Shown in pieces: positions 1-9,471 of a stretch of DNA of 64,000 nt (its first letter is position 1; each line of letters opens with the position of its first letter). Below the pieces are notes generated by a model. The model had not been told where the DNA came from and made no database searches. It saw nothing but the letters and a program-made list of their open reading frames with translations. This stretch comes from Candidatus Thiosymbion sp. GTDB taxonomy: Bacteria; Pseudomonadota; Gammaproteobacteria; Chromatiales; Chromatiaceae. The position numbers and the translations under genes were made by a program. The stretch lies in NCBI GenBank assembly GCA_018435665.1, contig JAHDND010000024.1, positions 98,139 to 162,138 of the forward strand. Reading direction: 5' to 3'.

Positions 1-633
1 AGAAATGCCGATCTTCTGGCCGCGGAAGAAGGCGTGACCGTTTGCAGCCTGGGTGGATTGCTTTTGTTCGGCAAGCAGCCCCAGCGTCGCCTTCCCCAGA
101 GCGGTATCCAGTTTGCCGTCTTCGATGGCACGGAGTTGACGGATAATCTTTTGGATAAAAAGGAAATCACCGGAACGCTGCCGGATCTCATCGAACGTAG
201 TGTTGCCATCATCCGCCTGTTCCTCCCTCAGCCATCCCAGATTAGTGGCCTGCGGCGTGAAGAGGAGGAGCAGGTATCCATCCGTGTCCTACGGGAAATC
301 CTGGTCAATGCCGTCTGTCACCGGGATTACTCCATTGCCAACCGCCGGATTCACATCAGCCTGTTCCGTGACCGCCTGGAAGTAAGCTCCCCCGGGCGCT
401 TGCCCAATACGCTGGATCTCAACAAAATCCGCTACGGAAATTCCGCGCCCCGCAACTTCCTCTTACTCAAATTCCTGGATAATTTGCGGTATATAGATGG
501 TCTGGGCCGTGGGATTCCCATGATCATTAGGGAGTTGGGTGAGCAGATCACGTTTGCCGAAATCGGCGATATCTTTCGCGTAAGTGTCAGACTCACTGCT
601 AACCAAACGCCGCCGCTCCCAAAAAGCATTTAA
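1..633 (+). CDS. ATP-binding protein of the AlbA_2 / divergent AAA (HATPase_c_4) type, 3' part
   Basis: The reading frame is open from base 1, so the gene begins upstream of the window and only its C-terminal part is present. The visible part has the features of the RecG-like/transcriptional-regulator family with an N-terminal AlbA_2 domain and C-terminal HATPase_c_4 domain: REILVNAVCHRDY near the middle, SPGRLPNTLDL, a short N/RN segment and DGLGRGIPMI near the end. In this family the protein is thought to bind DNA or nucleotides, but no substrate can be given. The end at 633 is followed by toxin-antitoxin debris, which suits an accessory locus. Confidence 0.7.
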   Translation, partial: RNADLLAAEEGVTVCSLGGLLLFGKQPQRRLPQSGIQFAVFDGTELTDNLLDKKEITGTLPDLIERSVAIIRLFLPQPSQISGLRREEEEQVSIRVLREILVNAVCHRDYSIANRRIHISLFRDRLEVSSPGRLPNTLDLNKIRYGNSAPRNFLLLKFLDNLRYIDGLGRGIPMIIRELGEQITFAEIGDIFRVSVRLTANQTPPLPKSI

Positions 634-681
634 CAAGCTTCCCATGCGGCTGACACAACAACAAGCGACGATCCGGATGGT

Positions 682-873
682 TCAGGCTTGGGCGTGGTAT
701 GTCCCATTGTTCAGCGGTTGGATCGCTAGGCGCATGCCCATGGCCTTCAGGATCGCGGAGAGGGTCTTGAGTTCAGGATTGCACTTCTCGGAGAGAGTCC
801 GATACAGGGTGTGGGCATTGATATCTGCCTGACGAGCCACTTCCTGTACCCCCTTCGGGTGGAAGATCGTCAT
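682..873 (-). pseudogene. addiction-module antidote (HigA-like/XRE) remnant
   Basis: The 63-residue frame matches the C-terminal half of the small 'probable addiction module antidote' proteins: a helix-turn-helix with VARQADINAHTLYRTLS, then NPELKTLSAILKAMGMRLAIQP. These proteins usually run to about 100 residues with an N-terminal segment that is absent here. The bases just upstream (874-960) carry an in-frame stop and do not restore it, and no toxin gene is adjacent. It is therefore probably a decayed antitoxin. A short working repressor cannot be excluded. Confidence 0.45.
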
Positions 874-1054
874 CCGCTAACTTTCATGGAGGGTTCGCCA
901 CGTCCCTGATGGTGAAACCCGTTATCAAGGGCGACTGCGACCTGGCCAAACTGGACGAGACCCATTGCTGGTAAGCGCCTTTTCCCCAGCCACTGCCCTG
1001 GCATAGACTAGCCACTGAGGTCCCTGGTATCCCCTATCCGCCGAGACTTTCATC

Positions 1055-2320
1055 ATGGCCCTAGTCCCCGCCAAAAAAGCTGAACCCCCCAAAAGGCTCA
1101 CACCGGCCGGCAAACCCGAGGCCGACAAAAACCTCCTCTTCGCCTGGGAGGGCATGGATCGCTCCGGCAAGCGGGTCAAGGGCGAAACTCCGGCCGCCGA
1201 CGAGGCCGCGGTGCGCGCCGAGCTGCGCCGCCAGGGCATCACCCCTGCCAAGATTCGCAAAAAGACCCGGGTGGGCGGCAAGAAAAAGATCGTCAGCAAG
1301 GACATCACCGTCTTCAGCCGCCAGCTCGCCACCATGATGAGCGCCGGCGTGCCCCTGGTGCAGGCCTTCGACATCGTCGGCCGCGGCCATGACAACCCGG
1401 CCATGTCCGACCTCATCCTGGCGGTCAAGAGCGACATTCAGGGCGGCACCGCCCTCACCACGGCCCTGGCCAAGCATCCGCTCCAGTTCGATGAACTCTT
1501 CTGCAACCTGGTCCAGGCCGGCGAGCAGGCCGGTGTCCTCGACACCATGCTGGACAAGATCGCCACCTATAAGGAAAAGACGGAGAGCATCAAGGGCAAG
1601 ATCAAGAAGGCCCTCTTCTACCCGGCAGCGGTGATAATCGTCGCCATCGTAGTGACAACCGTCATCATGCTGTTCGTCATCCCCCAGTTCAAAGAGCTTT
1701 TCACCAGCTTTGGCGCCGATCTACCAGCCTTCACCCTACTGGTGATCAGCATCTCCAACTTCATGACCGAGTGGTGGTGGGGCATTGGCCTCGCCCTCGG
1801 CGCTGCTGGCTACAGCATCGCCGAGAGCTATAAACGCTCACCCCAACTGCGGGAGGGGGTGGACCGGACCATGCTCAGATTCCCCATCATCGGCCCCATC
1901 CTCCATAAGGCGGCGGTCGCCCGCTTCGCCCGCACCCTGTCCACCATGTTCGCCGCCGGCGTACCCCTGGTGGAGGCCCTCAATTCCGTGGCTGGAGCTA
2001 CCGGGAGCGTGGTCTATTCCGAGGCCGTGCTCGGGATGCGGGAAAAGGTCGCCACCGGCCAATCGCTGCAACTGTCCATGCGCCAGGCTGAACTCTTTCC
2101 CCACCTGGTCATCCAGATGACTGCTATCGGCGAGGAGGCCGGCTCCCTCGATGCCATGCTGTCCAAGGTGGCGGACTTCTATGAAGAGGAAGTGGACAAC
2201 GCCGTCGATGCCCTCAGCAGCCTGTTGGAGCCGATGATCATGGTGATCATCGGCGGTCTCGTTGGGAGTCTGGTCGTCGCCATGTACCTGCCTATCTTCA
2301 AGATGGCGTCGACCGTGTGA
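1055..2320 (+). CDS. pilC: type IV pilus inner-membrane platform protein PilC
   Basis: The product (421 residues) is the polytopic platform protein that couples the PilB/PilT motors to pilin insertion and extraction. It has two copies of the T2SS-F domain, roughly residues 85-210 and 285-410. Each begins with a related block (FSRQLATMMSAGVPLVQAF and FARTLSTMFAAGVPLVEAL). Hydrophobic segments lie near 190-210, 225-250 and 390-415. Length is normal for the family. It usually sits between pilB and pilD; here both are missing next to it and it stands alone after remnant DNA, with pilA 0.8 kb downstream. The upstream sequence to 874 shows no pilB. Confidence 0.95.
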   Translation: MALVPAKKAEPPKRLTPAGKPEADKNLLFAWEGMDRSGKRVKGETPAADEAAVRAELRRQGITPAKIRKKTRVGGKKKIVSKDITVFSRQLATMMSAGVPLVQAFDIVGRGHDNPAMSDLILAVKSDIQGGTALTTALAKHPLQFDELFCNLVQAGEQAGVLDTMLDKIATYKEKTESIKGKIKKALFYPAAVIIVAIVVTTVIMLFVIPQFKELFTSFGADLPAFTLLVISISNFMTEWWWGIGLALGAAGYSIAESYKRSPQLREGVDRTMLRFPIIGPILHKAAVARFARTLSTMFAAGVPLVEALNSVAGATGSVVYSEAVLGMREKVATGQSLQLSMRQAELFPHLVIQMTAIGEEAGSLDAMLSKVADFYEEEVDNAVDALSSLLEPMIMVIIGGLVGSLVVAMYLPIFKMASTV

Positions 2321-2375
2321 AGAACCCACCATGATGCTCCCATCCCTTGACGCCCGATCTGGATATTATTTTTCG

Positions 2376-2876
2376 TCAGCGTTCGTTTGGTGTTGAAGGG
2401 TTTAGAGTATCTTCACGTCTGCTGAGTTTACCCGGCAAGGCCTCCATCACCGCTAGGGCTAGGGGATGGCCTGCGATGGCGGCGCGGCGCATCCACTGCA
2501 GGCCGGCCCTAGGATCTCCCGCCGGTCTGTAAAGATAGATTTCACCCAGGGTTAGCATGGCGTCTACATCACCCTGATTTGCTGCCAACTGGAGCCAAGC
2601 TAAAGCCCGTTCTGGCAGTCCCGCCTCTAGAAAGATCAGGGCCAATTCCAGTTGCTCCCGTGCCAGACCGGCATCGGCGTGCTGAATGGCGGCGATGACC
2701 TCACTATGTAGCGGTAAACCGATATCTTGAGCGATGTCTTCCAGGGCAAGAAGTGATCTCCCTTGATGATCGCGTGATCGTGAGACGGCGAGTCTTCCTG
2801 CTGCAATACGTCGCCAGAGGGTTCGCTTGCTGACCCCCGTAATCAGGGCTGCGGTATTCAGGCTGATGCAAGTCAT
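2376..2876 (-). CDS. helix-turn-helix protein with Sel1-like repeats
   Basis: The 166-residue product starts with a helix-turn-helix (about residues 5-35, LNTAALITGVSKRTLWRRIAAGRL), similar to excisionase/MerR-type HTH. It ends with TPR/Sel1-like helical repeats (about 75-150, including ALAWLQLAANQGDVDAMLTL and GLQWMRRAAIAGHPLAL). No enzyme motif is seen. It lies between pilC and pilA, on the opposite strand to both, so a regulatory role in pilin expression is possible but is only inference from position. Divergent transcription from pilA leaves 284 bp of shared upstream DNA. Confidence 0.75.
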   Translation of the reverse strand: MTCISLNTAALITGVSKRTLWRRIAAGRLAVSRSRDHQGRSLLALEDIAQDIGLPLHSEVIAAIQHADAGLAREQLELALIFLEAGLPERALAWLQLAANQGDVDAMLTLGEIYLYRPAGDPRAGLQWMRRAAIAGHPLALAVMEALPGKLSRREDTLNPSTPNER

Positions 2877-3055
2877 GTGATTGAAGCTGATGGGGCACTG
2901 CTGCTGATCTTATGGGTCAGTGCATGGCGATGCAAAATAAATGTCAGTGTGACAGAGGATCATGACAACGCCGCTGACATGGCTTGGACTGTGACAAGTG
3001 TTAGCATTCATCTCGTCTGCTAGGTAACTCTTTGATTAAAATAACGATGTGAATC

Positions 3056-3071
3056 TGGTATGCATTTTGTA
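3056..3071 (+). promoter_or_regulatory. candidate sigma-54-type promoter for pilA (weak)
   Basis: TGGTATGCATTTTGTA has the -24 GG and a T-rich -12 region at correct spacing, but the -12 reads GT rather than GC. It lies about 90 bp before the pilA start, a plausible distance. Major pilin genes in pseudomonads and relatives are RpoN/PilR dependent, which motivated the search. The mismatch keeps this tentative. Confidence 0.3.
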
Positions 3072-3160
3072 TATTTTTCAGTAAGCGTGCCGGGCGCTCA
3101 ATCCGGTCATATCAGGCGACATTCCGCAAATCCTAATCAGTTTTTTGAAGGAGAACTGAA

Positions 3161-3586
3161 ATGAACAAACAGCAAGGCTTTACCTTGATCGAACTCATGA
3201 TCGTGGTAGCAATCATCGGTATCTTGGCTGCTATTGCACTTCCCGCATATCAAGACTATACGGCCCGAGCTCAAGCAACTGAGGGTTTCTCGGCGACAGC
3301 CGGTACACGCGCAGATATTGCCGTCTTAATTTCAGAAGGCACCACGGATTATACGGCTGCTAATACTGCAGCGGCTGGGTTGGCTGGAAAATATTTTCCT
3401 GCCGGTGGTGTAACTGTGAATACAGGTACTGGGGCAATCAGCGTGAAATTTAATGCCGGTGCGCTTAAAGACCAGACTTTGACGCTTACTCCCACAATTG
3501 GTGCTACAACTAAACAAATCCAAAAATGGGTATGCGCTGGTCTTACAAATACCAACCACCTACCCTCTGGTTGTAAGGGATCCTGA
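3161..3586 (+). CDS. pilA: type IV major pilin PilA
   Basis: The 141-residue prepilin has a very short leader (MNKQQG) cut before Phe by PilD, the conserved [20 protein letters not shown] hydrophobic helix with Glu at +5, and a C-terminal disulfide-loop pair (Cys in KWVCAGL and SGCKGS). This is standard for type IVa pilins. A good Shine-Dalgarno (GAAGGAGA) precedes the ATG. The gene stands alone with AT-rich flanks, unlike the GC-rich genes around it, and the globular half is rich in Thr/Ala/Gly. It should assemble into the pilus shaft through PilC and its unseen motors. Confidence 0.95.
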   Translation: MNKQQGFTLIELMIVVAIIGILAAIALPAYQDYTARAQATEGFSATAGTRADIAVLISEGTTDYTAANTAAAGLAGKYFPAGGVTVNTGTGAISVKFNAGALKDQTLTLTPTIGATTKQIQKWVCAGLTNTNHLPSGCKGS

Positions 3587-3766
3587 TGTTAGGGTATGGT
3601 TTGGTCGAGTTTGGCTGAATCGATCAATTTGGTTGTGTTCAGTTAGATGAATGCCTGTGAATTTGATGGCTAGGTCCAGGGATGGGCCTGTATCTTATTA
3701 ATCTTGCGTCAGATGCTGTATGGAAATTTAGACCATGATTTATCTGCGCTAATTCGAACCGCTTTA

Positions 3767-3865
3767 GGGAACGCTGATTAATTACAGATTCCTCGCGAAT
3801 GCGCCTTGCAATGCTTTGATTCAGTTATGCCGTTCGTAGCGGCTCTCGAGTTAATCAGCGTTTCC
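3767..3865. mobile_element. 99-bp MITE-like palindrome with TTA flanks
   Basis: The ends form a 15-bp inverted repeat: GGGAACGCTGATTAA at 3767-3781 and TTAATCAGCGTTTCC at 3851-3865, matching at 14 of 15 positions. TTA lies directly outside both ends (3764-3766 and 3866-3868), as expected for a 3-bp target duplication of the TNA type made by IS1031-like members of the IS5 family. There is no ORF inside. It sits in the 605-bp gap between pilA and the subtilase, which otherwise shows only AT-rich DNA without a recognisable gene. Confidence 0.5.
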
Positions 3866-4191
3866 TTAATTTAAAGAAAAATAGGAAATCCCATGTCGAT
3901 TAAGTCCTAGGTCGGTTGAACGTCTACACGCCTTCTTAATTAAGGCGGATTGCCGGCAAGCAGATTAATTATGAATTAAGTAATTGCGAATTGTTAGCCT
4001 AAAATCGGTTAACAGCGGCATCCCGATTAGCTTTAATTTCCATTCTTGTTTTTTCTGAAATAACGGGCCGTGATTTGTCTAGTTAAATGGGTAGATCTGA
4101 AGCTCAAACTGATGCGCTGATTCCAGTTACAAGTAAATGTGCTGAAAGAGGGTGTCATTTCCCAAAACCCGATCTAGTTCTGAGGCAAGCA

Positions 4192-6387
4192 ATGAAATAT
4201 CCATCCTTAATTGAATGCCCTGCAAAGAACAAGGCATTTATTTCTGGGCTTGCGCTATCACTAATTTTCTTGTCGCAAACAGTGCGTTCAGAAGTAGCGA
4301 ACCAAGATGGCCTGGAAATACCACGCTTGCTTGGAGCGTCAATCAGCAAGCCTCTTGCCCAAAACCAGGCACCCACTATTTTGAATATGCTAAACGATCT
4401 TCGCCGACAGGTTCGGGAAGTGAAAAGGCTACGGGTCATCGTGGGAGTACGTGCAGCCTTCGCCCCCGAAGGTTACCAGGACCCCAACGGCCGGCGAATT
4501 CAGCGTCAAGAGATTGGCACGGTCCAGTCCCTCATCGAGGGGGCCTTACCGCGTCGCGACTCGGCCCGGATCAGTAAACTGACATCGGCGCCCTTCATGG
4601 CCATGGAGGTTGACGCCGACCAACTCGAAGCCCTGGCCGCCATGCCGGAAGTCACGGACATCCAGGAGGACCGTCGGGCCTGGGCCTCGCTGGACCAGAG
4701 CGTCCCGGTCATCCAGGCTGATGATGCTTGGGCTGCGGGCTATACCGGCAATGGTTGGGCGGTGGCCGTGCTGGACAATGGGGTACAGACCTCCCATCCC
4801 TTCGTGCGGGCGGCCGTGGTGGCCGAGGCCTGCTACTCCACGCAGAATCCCGCTGCTGATGAATATTCCCTGTGTCCCGGCCGGGTCACCACCTCCACCG
4901 CCACTGGGTCCGCCTCCTATTGCTATGACGCCAGCTTTGGTAATTGGGCCTGCGATCACGGTACCCATGTGGCTGGTATCGCCACTGGCCGGGGCGACAA
5001 TCAGACCTTCGCGGGCGTCGCCAAGGGCGGCAATCTGATCCCTATCCAGGTCTTCACCTGGGATGCCTACTACGACGATTCCTTTGCCTACTTCAGCGAC
5101 ATCAACCGTGGTCTACAACGCGTCATCGACCTGCATGATGCTGGGGTCAAGATCGCGGCGGTGAACATGAGCCTGGGCGGGGGGGCCTATACCAGTCAGA
5201 GCGCCTGCGATAGCGCCAACCTGTCCACCAAGACCCTGATCGACAACCTGAAGTCCAGGGGCATCGCCACCGTCATCGCTGCGGGTAATGAGAGTTATAC
5301 CAATGCCATCAGCGCCCCGGGTTGTATCTCCTCCGCGGTGAGCGTGGGCGCTACCTGGGACGCCAGCGGTTGGACCTGCGATGGCGCTTCATCGGCCCTG
5401 GACAAGGTCGCCTGCTATTCCAACACGGCGAGCTTTCTGGACCTGTTAGCCCCTGGCTCCGCTATCGCTGCCTCGGTGCCCACCAATACCTATGCCACCT
5501 ATCACGGCACCTCCATGGCCACGCCCCATGTCGCCGGCTGCTGGGCCCTGCTGAAGGCCGCCAAGCCGGATGCTTCGGTGGATGCCATCGAGGCGGCGCT
5601 GAAGAATACCGGCAAGGCCGTCAGCGACTATCGCGCCACCAGCATCGTCAAACCACGCATCGATTGCCATGCGGCCTTGAATCAGTTGGTGGCCGCGGCA
5701 CCGCCACCGTCCACGGCCCAGACATTTCAGTTTGGGGCGGCAACGGCGTCGGTGACCGAAGGGACGACGACCCTGACGATTCCGGTCACCCGTTCCAGCG
5801 GCAGCGGCGCGACGACGGTGAAGTACGCCACCAGCAATGGCAGCGCGGTGGCGGGCCAGGACTACACGGCCAAGAGCGGGACCCTGAGTTTCGCGGCGGG
5901 CGTCACTACCCAGAACATCAGCATCACCATCACCAACGACAGCCTGTATGAACTGGATGAGACCTTCGCGGTGGCCCTGAACAGCCCCGCCACGGGCTGG
6001 ACCCTGGGTTCCCCCGCTACCGCCACGGTGACGATCAAGGACAATGGCGATCGTAACCTCGCCTTTACCGGCGCCACCGCGCAGGTCAGCGAGGGCGCCG
6101 GGACTGTCACGCTCCGGGTGCAGCGCTTGGGCAGCACCAGCGCGAGCGCCAGCGTGCGCTATGCCACCAGCAATGGCACGGCCAGGAGCAGCAGCGACTA
6201 TCGCAGTAAGAGCGGTACCCTGACCTGGGCCGCCGGGGATGCCAATTCCAAGGCCATCACCATCTCCATCGTCAACAATACGACCAGAGAGAGCACGGAG
6301 ACCTTTTATGTCAGCTTGAGTTCTCCCTCCGGGGCCACCCTGGGCAGTATTAGCCGTGTGACGGTCAGTATCAACGATAACGATTGA
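4192..6387 (+). CDS. secreted S8 subtilisin-like serine protease with two Calx-beta domains
   Basis: I chose the ATG at 4192 (731 residues) over 4087 because GAGG lies before it and a signal peptide follows at once ([15 protein letters not shown]). An inhibitor-I9-like propeptide spans about residues 75-165. The catalytic triad is intact: Asp195 in VAVLDNGV, His256 in [10 protein letters not shown], Ser441 in [12 protein letters not shown]. Two Calx-beta repeats follow (about 505-610 and 622-730), each with a DYT/DYR..SGTL..AAG core and a final D-x-N-D-type calcium-binding end. The enzyme is probably extracellular and calcium dependent. It lies between pilA and the minor-pilin operon, so a role in pilus or surface maturation is possible but unproven. 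Confidence 0.93.
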   Translation: MKYPSLIECPAKNKAFISGLALSLIFLSQTVRSEVANQDGLEIPRLLGASISKPLAQNQAPTILNMLNDLRRQVREVKRLRVIVGVRAAFAPEGYQDPNGRRIQRQEIGTVQSLIEGALPRRDSARISKLTSAPFMAMEVDADQLEALAAMPEVTDIQEDRRAWASLDQSVPVIQADDAWAAGYTGNGWAVAVLDNGVQTSHPFVRAAVVAEACYSTQNPAADEYSLCPGRVTTSTATGSASYCYDASFGNWACDHGTHVAGIATGRGDNQTFAGVAKGGNLIPIQVFTWDAYYDDSFAYFSDINRGLQRVIDLHDAGVKIAAVNMSLGGGAYTSQSACDSANLSTKTLIDNLKSRGIATVIAAGNESYTNAISAPGCISSAVSVGATWDASGWTCDGASSALDKVACYSNTASFLDLLAPGSAIAASVPTNTYATYHGTSMATPHVAGCWALLKAAKPDASVDAIEAALKNTGKAVSDYRATSIVKPRIDCHAALNQLVAAAPPPSTAQTFQFGAATASVTEGTTTLTIPVTRSSGSGATTVKYATSNGSAVAGQDYTAKSGTLSFAAGVTTQNISITITNDSLYELDETFAVALNSPATGWTLGSPATATVTIKDNGDRNLAFTGATAQVSEGAGTVTLRVQRLGSTSASASVRYATSNGTARSSSDYRSKSGTLTWAAGDANSKAITISIVNNTTRESTETFYVSLSSPSGATLGSISRVTVSINDND

Positions 6388-6502
6388 GTTAAGGAACGGG
6401 TCTTGGTCTGGGATGCCGGTTCACTCCGCCTCGGCATCCCGGACATCCCTAGCGACGTGGGCGGTGCCTCCGGTAAAATCACCATTGGCAAGCAGGTATC
6501 CC

Positions 6503-6895
6503 ATGGCTACCCACCCCTTCCGTCTGCACGGATTTACCTTGATCGAATTGATGATCGTGGTAACCGTGATCGGCATCCTGGCAGCGATTGCCTATCCGTC
6601 TTATCAGGACTATATCCGTAGGGCGCGGCGTATCGAGGCCCAAAGCGTCATGATGGATATTCAGTTGATGCAGGAAAAGTATCGGATCAATCATGTCAGC
6701 TATGGCGGCTTGGCGGATTTGGGGACTTTCCCTTCGGACTACTATAGCTTTGCCATTTCCGGCAACACGGTCAGCGCCTATACCATCACCGCCACGGCCA
6801 AGTCCGGGACCAGTCAGGCCAGTGACAGCGGCTGTACCTCCTTGACCCTTAACCAAGCCAGCACCAAAACGCCGGACAGTTGCTGGAAGAAATAA
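6503..6895 (+). CDS. pilE: type IV minor pilin PilE-like
   Basis: The ATG at 6503 gives a 130-residue prepilin with leader [10 protein letters not shown], then [21 protein letters not shown] and the PilE hallmark [13 protein letters not shown]. The C-terminal Cys pair (SGCTSL, DSCWKK) and the length match PilE minor pilins. The longer frame from 6413 adds a leader unlike any prepilin, so I rejected it. It is the first gene of a tight set with fimT, pilW, pilX and pilV. In Pseudomonas pilE is last; here it is first. Confidence 0.92.
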   Translation: MATHPFRLHGFTLIELMIVVTVIGILAAIAYPSYQDYIRRARRIEAQSVMMDIQLMQEKYRINHVSYGGLADLGTFPSDYYSFAISGNTVSAYTITATAKSGTSQASDSGCTSLTLNQASTKTPDSCWKK

Positions 6896-6920
6896 CGGGG
6901 CAATTGCCAGGACGGGAATC

Positions 6921-7397
6921 ATGAACCGGTCCAAGGGCTTCACGCTCATCGAACTCCTGGTAACTATCATTGTCCTGGCCATCCTGGCGACTATTGCGCT
7001 CCCAAGCTTCCAGGATCTCGCGGAAAGAAGACGGCTGATCAATGCTACCGAGGCCTTCTATGCCGATCTGCAATTCGCCCGTTCGGAAGCCGTCAAGCGC
7101 TCGCGATCCCTGACGGTCAATGTCGCGGATGGTTGTCTGACCATTGCGGATGCATCCGCTTCCCCGATCATGGTCCTGACGTCTACCTGTATTTCCCTCT
7201 TCCCCGCGATCAGCCTGGAAGCCACCGGCATGCCCATGGCATTGGACCGTGTGCGCGGCATCCCCTCCCCCACGGGGGGAACCCTGGTACTCACCTCGCC
7301 CAGCGGCCTGGAGACGAGGGTCATCGTCAGCCGGTTTGGCCGGGTACGTATTTGTTCTCCCGCCACGAAAAAAGTGGGAGGTTACCCCACATGCTGA
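6921..7397 (+). CDS. fimT: type IV minor pilin FimT/FimU (GspH family)
   Basis: The 158-residue product has prepilin leader MNRSKG, FTLIELLVTIIVLAILATIALP, then the GspH/FimT signature EAFYADLQFARSEAVKRS. Minor pilins of this family form the priming tip complex of the pilus. It begins 25 bp after pilE, and its stop overlaps the pilW start by 7 bp (ATGCTGA), indicating translational coupling. Cysteines near the end (RICSPATKK, YPTC) could form a C-terminal disulfide. Confidence 0.9.
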   Translation: MNRSKGFTLIELLVTIIVLAILATIALPSFQDLAERRRLINATEAFYADLQFARSEAVKRSRSLTVNVADGCLTIADASASPIMVLTSTCISLFPAISLEATGMPMALDRVRGIPSPTGGTLVLTSPSGLETRVIVSRFGRVRICSPATKKVGGYPTC

Positions 7398-8173
7398 AGA
7401 TGATGGGAAGCAAGCAGGGTGGGGTGACCCTGGTGGAGTTGATGGTGGGTTCCGCGGTGGGTCTGATCGTCCTTGCCGCGGTTCTGGCTAGCTACATCAG
7501 CGTGGCTCGGAGCGCCAGCGAGGTGCTTGCGTCCGCCAAGCTGAACGCGGAACTGCGGGCGGCCATGGATATGATGGTTAGGGACATCCGGCGGGCTGGC
7601 TCCTGGACGGCCACCGCGGCAGACCGCGAGAATGGAGATAACCCCTTTACCCGGCGTTCAGGCTCCCTGACAACCGATATCAATATACTGGATGGCGGAA
7701 AGGCCATCGAGTTTTCTTACAACGGCAGTTTTTTAGGCTCCGCGGAGGGTACGGTCTTTGGTTTTCGACTGGATGAAAAAGCCATCAAGACCCTGCAATG
7801 CAATATCGACAGCGCCCAGCCTAATCAATGCCAGACGGGTAATTTGCTGACGACGGGGTGGGAAAAACTCACGGACGATAACAATGTCGTGATTGAAGCG
7901 CTGAGCTTCGGCACCCTGGGATCCCGCTGCATGAATCTGACCAATGGCGGGCAGACGTGGGTGATTTCCTCGGCCAGCACCCTGCCTGGGTGCGATGCCG
8001 CCGTGCCCGGTTATGACGCGACCACCAATGACCGTCTACTGGAAAGGCGCCAGTTCTGGGTGCGTCTGGCCGGCCGCCTCAAGGAGCGACCAGAATTCAC
8101 GATGGTTCTTGAGCAAGCGGTCTTGCTGCCCAACGACCGGGTTTTTAATATCCAGGTTTTAACCCCCCCCTGA
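7391..8173 (+). CDS. pilW: type IV minor pilin PilW
   Basis: The ATG at 7391 (260 residues) follows GGGAGG and overlaps the fimT stop. The upstream extension of the frame to 7133 lies inside fimT and is a shadow. The leader MLKMMGSKQGG precedes VTLVELMVGSAVGLIVLAAVLASY. PilW-type features follow: ELRAAMDMMVRDIRRAG and a C-terminal RRQFWVRLAGRLK..PEFTMVLEQAVLLPN. In the P. aeruginosa model PilV, PilW and PilX with FimU and PilE cap the pilus and initiate assembly. Confidence 0.88.
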   Translation: MLKMMGSKQGGVTLVELMVGSAVGLIVLAAVLASYISVARSASEVLASAKLNAELRAAMDMMVRDIRRAGSWTATAADRENGDNPFTRRSGSLTTDINILDGGKAIEFSYNGSFLGSAEGTVFGFRLDEKAIKTLQCNIDSAQPNQCQTGNLLTTGWEKLTDDNNVVIEALSFGTLGSRCMNLTNGGQTWVISSASTLPGCDAAVPGYDATTNDRLLERRQFWVRLAGRLKERPEFTMVLEQAVLLPNDRVFNIQVLTPP

Positions 8174-8186
8174 GGTTGGAGGCGCC

Positions 8187-9443
8187 ATGCTCCACCATCT
8201 ACGCTATCGAAGGTTTGAATTTTCTCAGCGGGGTGCGGCGGCCTTGCCCGTGGGGGTATTGCTTCTATTCATCGCCGCATTGGTGCTCATCGCTGTCTCC
8301 AGGACGACCCTGATGGAACAGCGTATCTCTGGCAACGAGATCCGCGCCCGGCAGGCCCTGCAGGCGGGACAGGCGGGTATCAGTCATGCCATGGCGTATA
8401 TGAAGGCGGGGGGAATCGATCGCGTCAGCCCAACCAATCAGGCGGATGCCATCACGTCCCTCACGCTATCCACCGGGGCCAGTTATCAGGTCTATTATTG
8501 CGATCCCAGTCCTTCATCAATGCCAGCAGTCTATCCACTGGTGGATGCCTGTGATAATCAAGCTTCGCGTCCCAACTGTGGAGCTGGTTTCACCGCAAGC
8601 GCCAATTACGCGATACCGCTCGTGCTTGCCTGCGGCGGGAGTGATGACGCTATTGCCCTGCAACCGGTCGTGGTCAGTTTTTCCCGCGCCACTACCATGA
8701 CGGACTCACCGGACAATCCGGTTATCAGTAAGGGCACCCTCAATGTCCAGGGCAGCGCCACGGTGACCAATTACTTCAATAATCTGACCATTTGGACGGG
8801 TGGCCCGACAGAAAGCATTGGAAATTCGGGAAAAACCTTTATCCGTAATCCAAATATTCCTCAGCCCAAGATGACCGAATCCCCGCCGTCAGATATTCCT
8901 ACTTCATGCAAGGCTAATGATAAGTATATCTGTGTAACCGATAAAACCGCGAAGGGTCCGGATGTCATCGACGAAGATCTGACGCTAAAAAACATGCCCG
9001 ATGAGGATATGTTCCGCAATTATTTCGGGCATGATTTTGTGACTTATCGGGATGAGATTGCTACCCGCGTCATAACCTCGGCCCAGGCTGGTAGTCTGGT
9101 TACCTCGGGCGGGGAAGCGATTGTCATCACTGGATCGACCACCAGCGTATCTTTGCCAAATGGCACGATTGGAAGCACCGCTAACCCGGTGGTCTTGATT
9201 ATCGAAGGTAATTGGAATCAGGGCGGCACTACCACCGTCTACGGTGTTGTTTACGTCATGGGCAGCATGGGTGTTCAAGGCAACGTCACCGTGTATGGCA
9301 ACGTCTCGGTCGAGGGGGGGGTGGCAGGTACGGGTAGTTTGGATGTTATTTACGATCCCTTCGCGAATAATGACGGTAGTAATAAGTTACAAAAGCTTGG
9401 CAAGCCAGGAATTTTATCTGGTTCCTGGAGGGATTGGCTATGA
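8187..9443 (+). CDS. pilX: PilX-type minor pilin with large beta-rich C terminus
   Basis: The N terminus (RGAAALPVGVLLLFIAALVLIAVSRTTLMEQRISGNEIRARQALQAGQAGI, about residues 15-65) is a PilX_N domain. The product is 418 residues, about twice a classical PilX. The extra part (about 180-400) is rich in Thr/Gly/Val and ends with repeats such as VYGVVYVMGSMGVQGNVTVYGNVSVEGG (shown in pieces: GNVTVYGNVSVEGG), suggesting a stacked beta-solenoid. It follows pilW by 13 bp with GGAGGC before the ATG. Longer PilX_N proteins are known; the function of the extension is not. Confidence 0.8.
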   Translation: MLHHLRYRRFEFSQRGAAALPVGVLLLFIAALVLIAVSRTTLMEQRISGNEIRARQALQAGQAGISHAMAYMKAGGIDRVSPTNQADAITSLTLSTGASYQVYYCDPSPSSMPAVYPLVDACDNQASRPNCGAGFTASANYAIPLVLACGGSDDAIALQPVVVSFSRATTMTDSPDNPVISKGTLNVQGSATVTNYFNNLTIWTGGPTESIGNSGKTFIRNPNIPQPKMTESPPSDIPTSCKANDKYICVTDKTAKGPDVIDEDLTLKNMPDEDMFRNYFGHDFVTYRDEIATRVITSAQAGSLVTSGGEAIVITGSTTSVSLPNGTIGSTANPVVLIIEGNWNQGGTTTVYGVVYVMGSMGVQGNVTVYGNVSVEGGVAGTGSLDVIYDPFANNDGSNKLQKLGKPGILSGSWRDWL

Positions 9444-9471
9444 GCAATGACCGTCGGTGGGGCTCAGGGCA

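Noticed and set aside
905..973. Short plus-strand frame (MVKPVIKGDCDLAKLDETHCW)
   Set aside because: Too short, no ribosome site, no similarity recognised; probably noncoding debris before pilC.
2891..2908. A second sigma-54-like match upstream of pilA (GGGGCACTGCTGCTGA)
   Set aside because: The -12 GC is missing at the correct spacing, whichever GG is used; the match at 3056 is better.
4087..4191. Upstream start of the subtilase
   Set aside because: The ATG at 4087 puts 35 residues before the signal peptide and has no good ribosome site; 4192 has GAGG and a normal signal sequence.
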